Assembly (NCBI GenBank): GCA_028681035.1
Contig: JAQUJJ010000070.1
Location: 1-17,867 of the forward strand
DNA: 17,867 nt
Direction of reading: 5' to 3'
Source of the DNA: Candidatus Cloacimonadota bacterium
Lineage (GTDB): Bacteria; Cloacimonadota; Cloacimonadia; Cloacimonadales; Cloacimonadaceae
In this document: in pieces, positions 14,817 to 17,867 of the stretch
Numbering within the stretch: position 1 is the first letter of the stretch
Layout: every line of letters begins with the position of its first letter
Made by a program: the position numbers and the translations under genes
Notes under the pieces: model-generated
The model's input: only the letters and a program-made list of their open reading frames with translations
Told to the model about the DNA's origin: nothing
Databases searched by the model: none

Positions 14817-17684
14817 CTAAAACTCAAATTCGGTTTGCTCATTTTGGGCTTCACTCTTCACCGCCTGCTTTTCGATGGAGAGCCAGGCTGTAACGATATC
14901 GTTATAGGGACGAGCATCTTCTGCCCAGCCCTTGCGCTCACATAGGGTGTAGAGTAAAAAGGCAAGCTGCCGGGCTGTTGCCGATAGTTGTGGAAGAGCA
15001 GACACAATCTCGGCGGCGGCAGATTCTCCACTGCTTTGGTGAGCCCGGATAAGCTGATGCAAAACCTCCCAAACAGGAGTGCGGCTATCTTTCAAGGCCT
15101 TCCAATCAGCGGGATATTCTGCAGGACGATAGAGACGCACCTTGCCAGCTTCGGCAATGAGAACTCCACTATCCCGGACGCCTTCTACAGAAAGACCTTT
15201 TGCCTTAGCAAGTACTTCGGCATCGCCATAAACCCCTTCTTTGAAACCATATTCACTAAACCACTGCAAACAAAAACGGGTGTCATTATCCCAATCCCCT
15301 TCTCGCTCTTTGAAATACTCATCCAAAGCTTTATTAATCAGGATCAGGGCTGTGTGGACTGACATTGGGCTACCGTCTGCTTCCAGAATGGCTTTGTACT
15401 TGGAAAATACCGCCATGCCGGGGCCGATGGAGGCTTGAGCTAAATCAACAGGAGATATCGGACTCGAAGTATCGCTGCCATTGATCATAGTATCTAACGC
15501 CTTGGGTATCTCTTGATTTAGTTCTCGTAAGAAATCCTTGCGGCTGATCGTTTGTGCAGCTACATCACGCTTACGGCAGACTAAAACAATACTTGAAGAA
15601 AGCATATTGCTACCAACACCACTTACTTTGTTAGCAAGTTCTGTTCGCATAGGCCATGTGCCAACAATTGCCATATCTGATTTGATAACAGCATCTAAGA
15701 AGGTTACCCATCCAGTTGAAGAACTTCCGGAATTGGTAGTTTCCGATTGCTTGAATGCGTAGTAAATAGTGACGGGAAAACTTGGATGAGCTTGACTGGA
15801 GATGTTGCTCATTGCCTTAATCATGCCTTCAAGAAAGAAGGAATCGGCCTCTTTTTTTGAATCATGACGATACTGAGATGCGACTAACTCGTTTTCCTTG
15901 GGAGTAGCTAAAGTCAGAAATAAATCTGGAAAAGCTTGTTTAAGGACAGGCTTTTGCCACACATAAAAGAAGTCAGACAAATCAGCATACATGATATTAT
16001 CGTAATACGGTGGATCTGTCGACACTATTTTATTTGTGGTTATACACTGTGATGTCGCGTCAGCTAACTCAACAAATCCTGTTATAGATGGATCAAATGA
16101 CTTAAGTGCTTTCCATACCCAACTTAACATAGATGTCCAATTTCCTGAAGAGTTTGAGAAAGGGTTTACCTCTACAAAATCCCATACCATTGCAATTGCT
16201 TGTCTGCCAAATGTATTCCTGATTAGGGATTTGCTAATGTGCCAACTACATGCAGTAGACCAGTAGTCTGCACATTTATCGACACCGAAACTTAGATATA
16301 AGGTAATAGCATCTTGGTACTTAATTGTTCTTAACTCTGTTTCTCTTCCCTTAGGATAATCAATCTCAGAAACAAGCTTGTAAAAGTTAATCAAGGCATT
16401 AAGTTGTCTATCACTAAATATATCCCCATATGTTCGCATTCCATATAATGGTAACTGGTCTGCACTTTTCCCAACCAATGATTGTTCTGGTTTCCATTCA
16501 GGTTTAACTGAAACAGCAATATCCTCTTGAATTTGATCGGGTGATAGGTAAACTCTCTCATTCTTGCCCTCACAAACAATGGCCATCAGCTTAGATGCCA
16601 TTCTGCCAGCCTGGCCTTCAGCTTTAATGTATTTCCCATCAATCGGGGTGCCAGATAAGAGGCAATAAAAGGTTGAGCCTCTACCTGCGGCCTTAGTGCC
16701 CTTCTTCACTTTTTCAAGATCCTCGGGCATGCCAAATCGAACTTTGAACTCATACTTGTCTCCATTAACAATCGGCTCGATCCAGGCTTCCTTACCCTTC
16801 TTGTTTGAAAGTAGGAATGTGGAGGCAAGAGGAACATTGGCATATGAGAATAAGGGATTAGGACTCTTAACGGTTCTTGCCCAAAGATAAGCAATAACCG
16901 TCAGTTTTTTCCCTTTATACTGTTCTAAGTCATGACGCTCTGCCACCATTTCAGAGCTTACCTTGATGGGCGGATAGAGATGTCCGAGACGTTTAAAGGC
17001 TTCTTGTCTAATCCAATATCCATATCTGCGAACGTCCTCTGCCAGCCCAGTTATGTCTGGCCAAGTATATTGACCGGTATCAATTTGCTTTTCATGGGCA
17101 GGAATAGGCCCGATGGGGCGTCTGCCTACAAATTTGGGTGGAATTTCAATCATGGCTTTATTGATTAGTACTGCCACCGGGTTTAGGTCGCTGGCCCAGG
17201 CTTCCAGACCAAGCCTTTGCGCTTCCAAAGGAATGGAACCGCCTCCGGCGAAGGGATCATGGAAAGCAGGCAATTTGTCAGGATTAAAGAGTTCAGCCGC
17301 TTCGGGATGATCTTTATTAAGTTCACAGGTAACTTTCCAGCTTTTCTTGATTTCTGTTCGCGCTTGGTTTAGGACAAGTTCATTAGTGGTATTTTCCCAT
17401 TTAACCAGTTCTCTAATGATACCAAAGAGTCGTTCTCGTTCCCGATTCGCATCTGCTTTTCGCTTATAGCCTATCTTAAGTTTTTCGTCCCAGCCGGGAT
17501 CATTTACCAATTGCGCAAAGAGCACGGCTCTGGCCGCAGCCAAAGGACGTCTTGCCCAATACAGATGCAAAGTGGAGGGATGACCCTGATTAATAGATTT
17601 TTCCCGGACGCAGGCTTCATTGATCTCTTTGAGAGGAAGAGCTACTTCTATGAGTTTCTTGGGGGCTTTCACCTGATATGTCAT
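14817..17684 (-). CDS. DUF1156 DNA methyltransferase
   Basis: A 955-residue methyltransferase with an N-terminal DUF1156 domain, recognised by KSINQGHPSTLHLYWARRPL (29-48) continuing into AAARAVLFA. The catalytic domain has SAM-binding motif I DPFAGGGSIPLEA (143-155) with SDLNPVA (165-171), and motif IV DPPY (557-560) in STDPPYYDNIMYADL. D-P-P-Y places it with amino-methyltransferases of adenine N6 or cytosine N4. About 400 residues separate the two motifs and may include target recognition. It should mark host DNA, with the DUF499 ATPase as partner. The length is usual for the family and nothing catalytic is missing. The start overlaps the stop of the preceding gene as ATGA. Specificity cannot be read from sequence. 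Confidence 0.9.
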   Translation of the reverse strand: MTYQVKAPKKLIEVALPLKEINEACVREKSINQGHPSTLHLYWARRPLAAARAVLFAQLVNDPGWDEKLKIGYKRKADANRERERLFGIIRELVKWENTTNELVLNQARTEIKKSWKVTCELNKDHPEAAELFNPDKLPAFHDPFAGGGSIPLEAQRLGLEAWASDLNPVAVLINKAMIEIPPKFVGRRPIGPIPAHEKQIDTGQYTWPDITGLAEDVRRYGYWIRQEAFKRLGHLYPPIKVSSEMVAERHDLEQYKGKKLTVIAYLWARTVKSPNPLFSYANVPLASTFLLSNKKGKEAWIEPIVNGDKYEFKVRFGMPEDLEKVKKGTKAAGRGSTFYCLLSGTPIDGKYIKAEGQAGRMASKLMAIVCEGKNERVYLSPDQIQEDIAVSVKPEWKPEQSLVGKSADQLPLYGMRTYGDIFSDRQLNALINFYKLVSEIDYPKGRETELRTIKYQDAITLYLSFGVDKCADYWSTACSWHISKSLIRNTFGRQAIAMVWDFVEVNPFSNSSGNWTSMLSWVWKALKSFDPSITGFVELADATSQCITTNKIVSTDPPYYDNIMYADLSDFFYVWQKPVLKQAFPDLFLTLATPKENELVASQYRHDSKKEADSFFLEGMIKAMSNISSQAHPSFPVTIYYAFKQSETTNSGSSSTGWVTFLDAVIKSDMAIVGTWPMRTELANKVSGVGSNMLSSSIVLVCRKRDVAAQTISRKDFLRELNQEIPKALDTMINGSDTSSPISPVDLAQASIGPGMAVFSKYKAILEADGSPMSVHTALILINKALDEYFKEREGDWDNDTRFCLQWFSEYGFKEGVYGDAEVLAKAKGLSVEGVRDSGVLIAEAGKVRLYRPAEYPADWKALKDSRTPVWEVLHQLIRAHQSSGESAAAEIVSALPQLSATARQLAFLLYTLCERKGWAEDARPYNDIVTAWLSIEKQAVKSEAQNEQTEFEF

Positions 17685-17867
17685 TTCTTTACCTTCGGTT
17701 TTATCACTTTTCCTATTTGTTTCAGCTCCTGCACTGCCTGAACAAAATGGTTTTCTGCTTCAGTAGGGGCAGTGAGTTCCACTTTGTGCCATCTTTCATA
17801 TTCCAGCCGAGCCTTTTGCGCTGCGTCATCGTGGGCTATGGAACCAGCATGCTCCAGGATTTCTCTG
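17681..17867 (-). CDS. C-terminal end of a probable RhuM-family protein (partial)
   Basis: The window edge cuts this gene; about 61 residues of its C-terminus remain, in frame from 17866. The tail (ILEHAGSIAHDDAAQKARLE, then YERWHK, and later FVQAVQELKQIGK and a Lys-rich end) matches the pattern I associate with the RhuM virulence family end: AG-x-IS/A-H-x-x-A, A-x-x-EYE-x-(F/W), then a helical F-x-x-A-V/I-x-x-(L/I). RhuM proteins are common beside restriction-modification genes, but their function is not settled. Its TGA overlaps the methyltransferase ATG (ATGA), so the operon continues beyond the right edge. The family call rests on a short tail. Confidence 0.5.
   Translation of the reverse strand, partial: REILEHAGSIAHDDAAQKARLEYERWHKVELTAPTEAENHFVQAVQELKQIGKVIKPKVKK

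Noticed and set aside
3151..17867. BREX, DISARM or classical type I restriction
   Set aside because: No PglZ, BrxC, DrmA/B, HsdR or HsdS-like protein is seen; DUF262 and methyltransferase genes alone do not justify these labels.

Overview
The window is bacterial and almost fully coding. It looks like part of a chromosomal accessory region (a defence island) joined to more ordinary-looking genes. Several genes have clear Shine-Dalgarno sites (GGGAGG, AAGGAG, AGAGAGG), so translation starts look SD-driven. No rRNA, tRNA, integrase, transposase or CRISPR array was recognised. The organism cannot be named from these genes. Base composition changes along the window, judged by eye: about half G+C in the left genes and in the DUF499/DUF1156 genes, clearly AT-rich in the Septu-like genes. 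This suggests modules with different histories.

Left part (1-3150). Two overlapping minus-strand genes (141-1876) encode unrecognised proteins; the first-translated one ends in a helix-turn-helix resembling region 4 of sigma-70 factors. Divergent from them is a plus-strand ARPP-1 (DUF6569) family gene (2096-3064). The shared intergenic region holds a good sigma-70-like promoter for the minus-strand pair, with a 7-bp dyad over its -10 box. A perfect 11-bp hairpin (3099-3124) lies between the convergent ends of the ARPP-1 gene and the defence genes and can terminate transcription both ways.

Right part (3151-17867, all minus strand, so transcribed right to left). In order of transcription: the tail of a probable RhuM-family gene (cut by the window edge); a DUF1156 DNA methyltransferase; a small winged-HTH protein with a tandem tetrapeptide repeat; a DUF499 P-loop ATPase; a TrlF-like PHP-domain plus SMC/ABC-type ATPase; an AAA/ABC-type ATPase and an HNH nuclease forming a Septu-like (PtuA-PtuB) pair; a DUF262-DUF1524 (GmrSD-type) nuclease; and a 250-residue protein with a possible PD-(D/E)xK-like core. 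Gaps are at most about 70 bp, and several junctions are 4-bp ATGA overlaps or nearly so, as expected for one polycistronic unit or a few nested ones.

How they may work together. The DUF1156 methyltransferase and DUF499 ATPase are known to co-occur in putative restriction-modification-like systems, usually with a helicase/nuclease. No such partner is in the window, and the PHP-ATPase sits directly behind them. The Septu-like pair is expected to act as a self-contained nuclease complex. The DUF262-DUF1524 protein is expected to cut (often modified) DNA and is translationally coupled to the unrecognised 250-residue protein. Whether this is one composite system or a stack of independent ones cannot be decided from one sequence.
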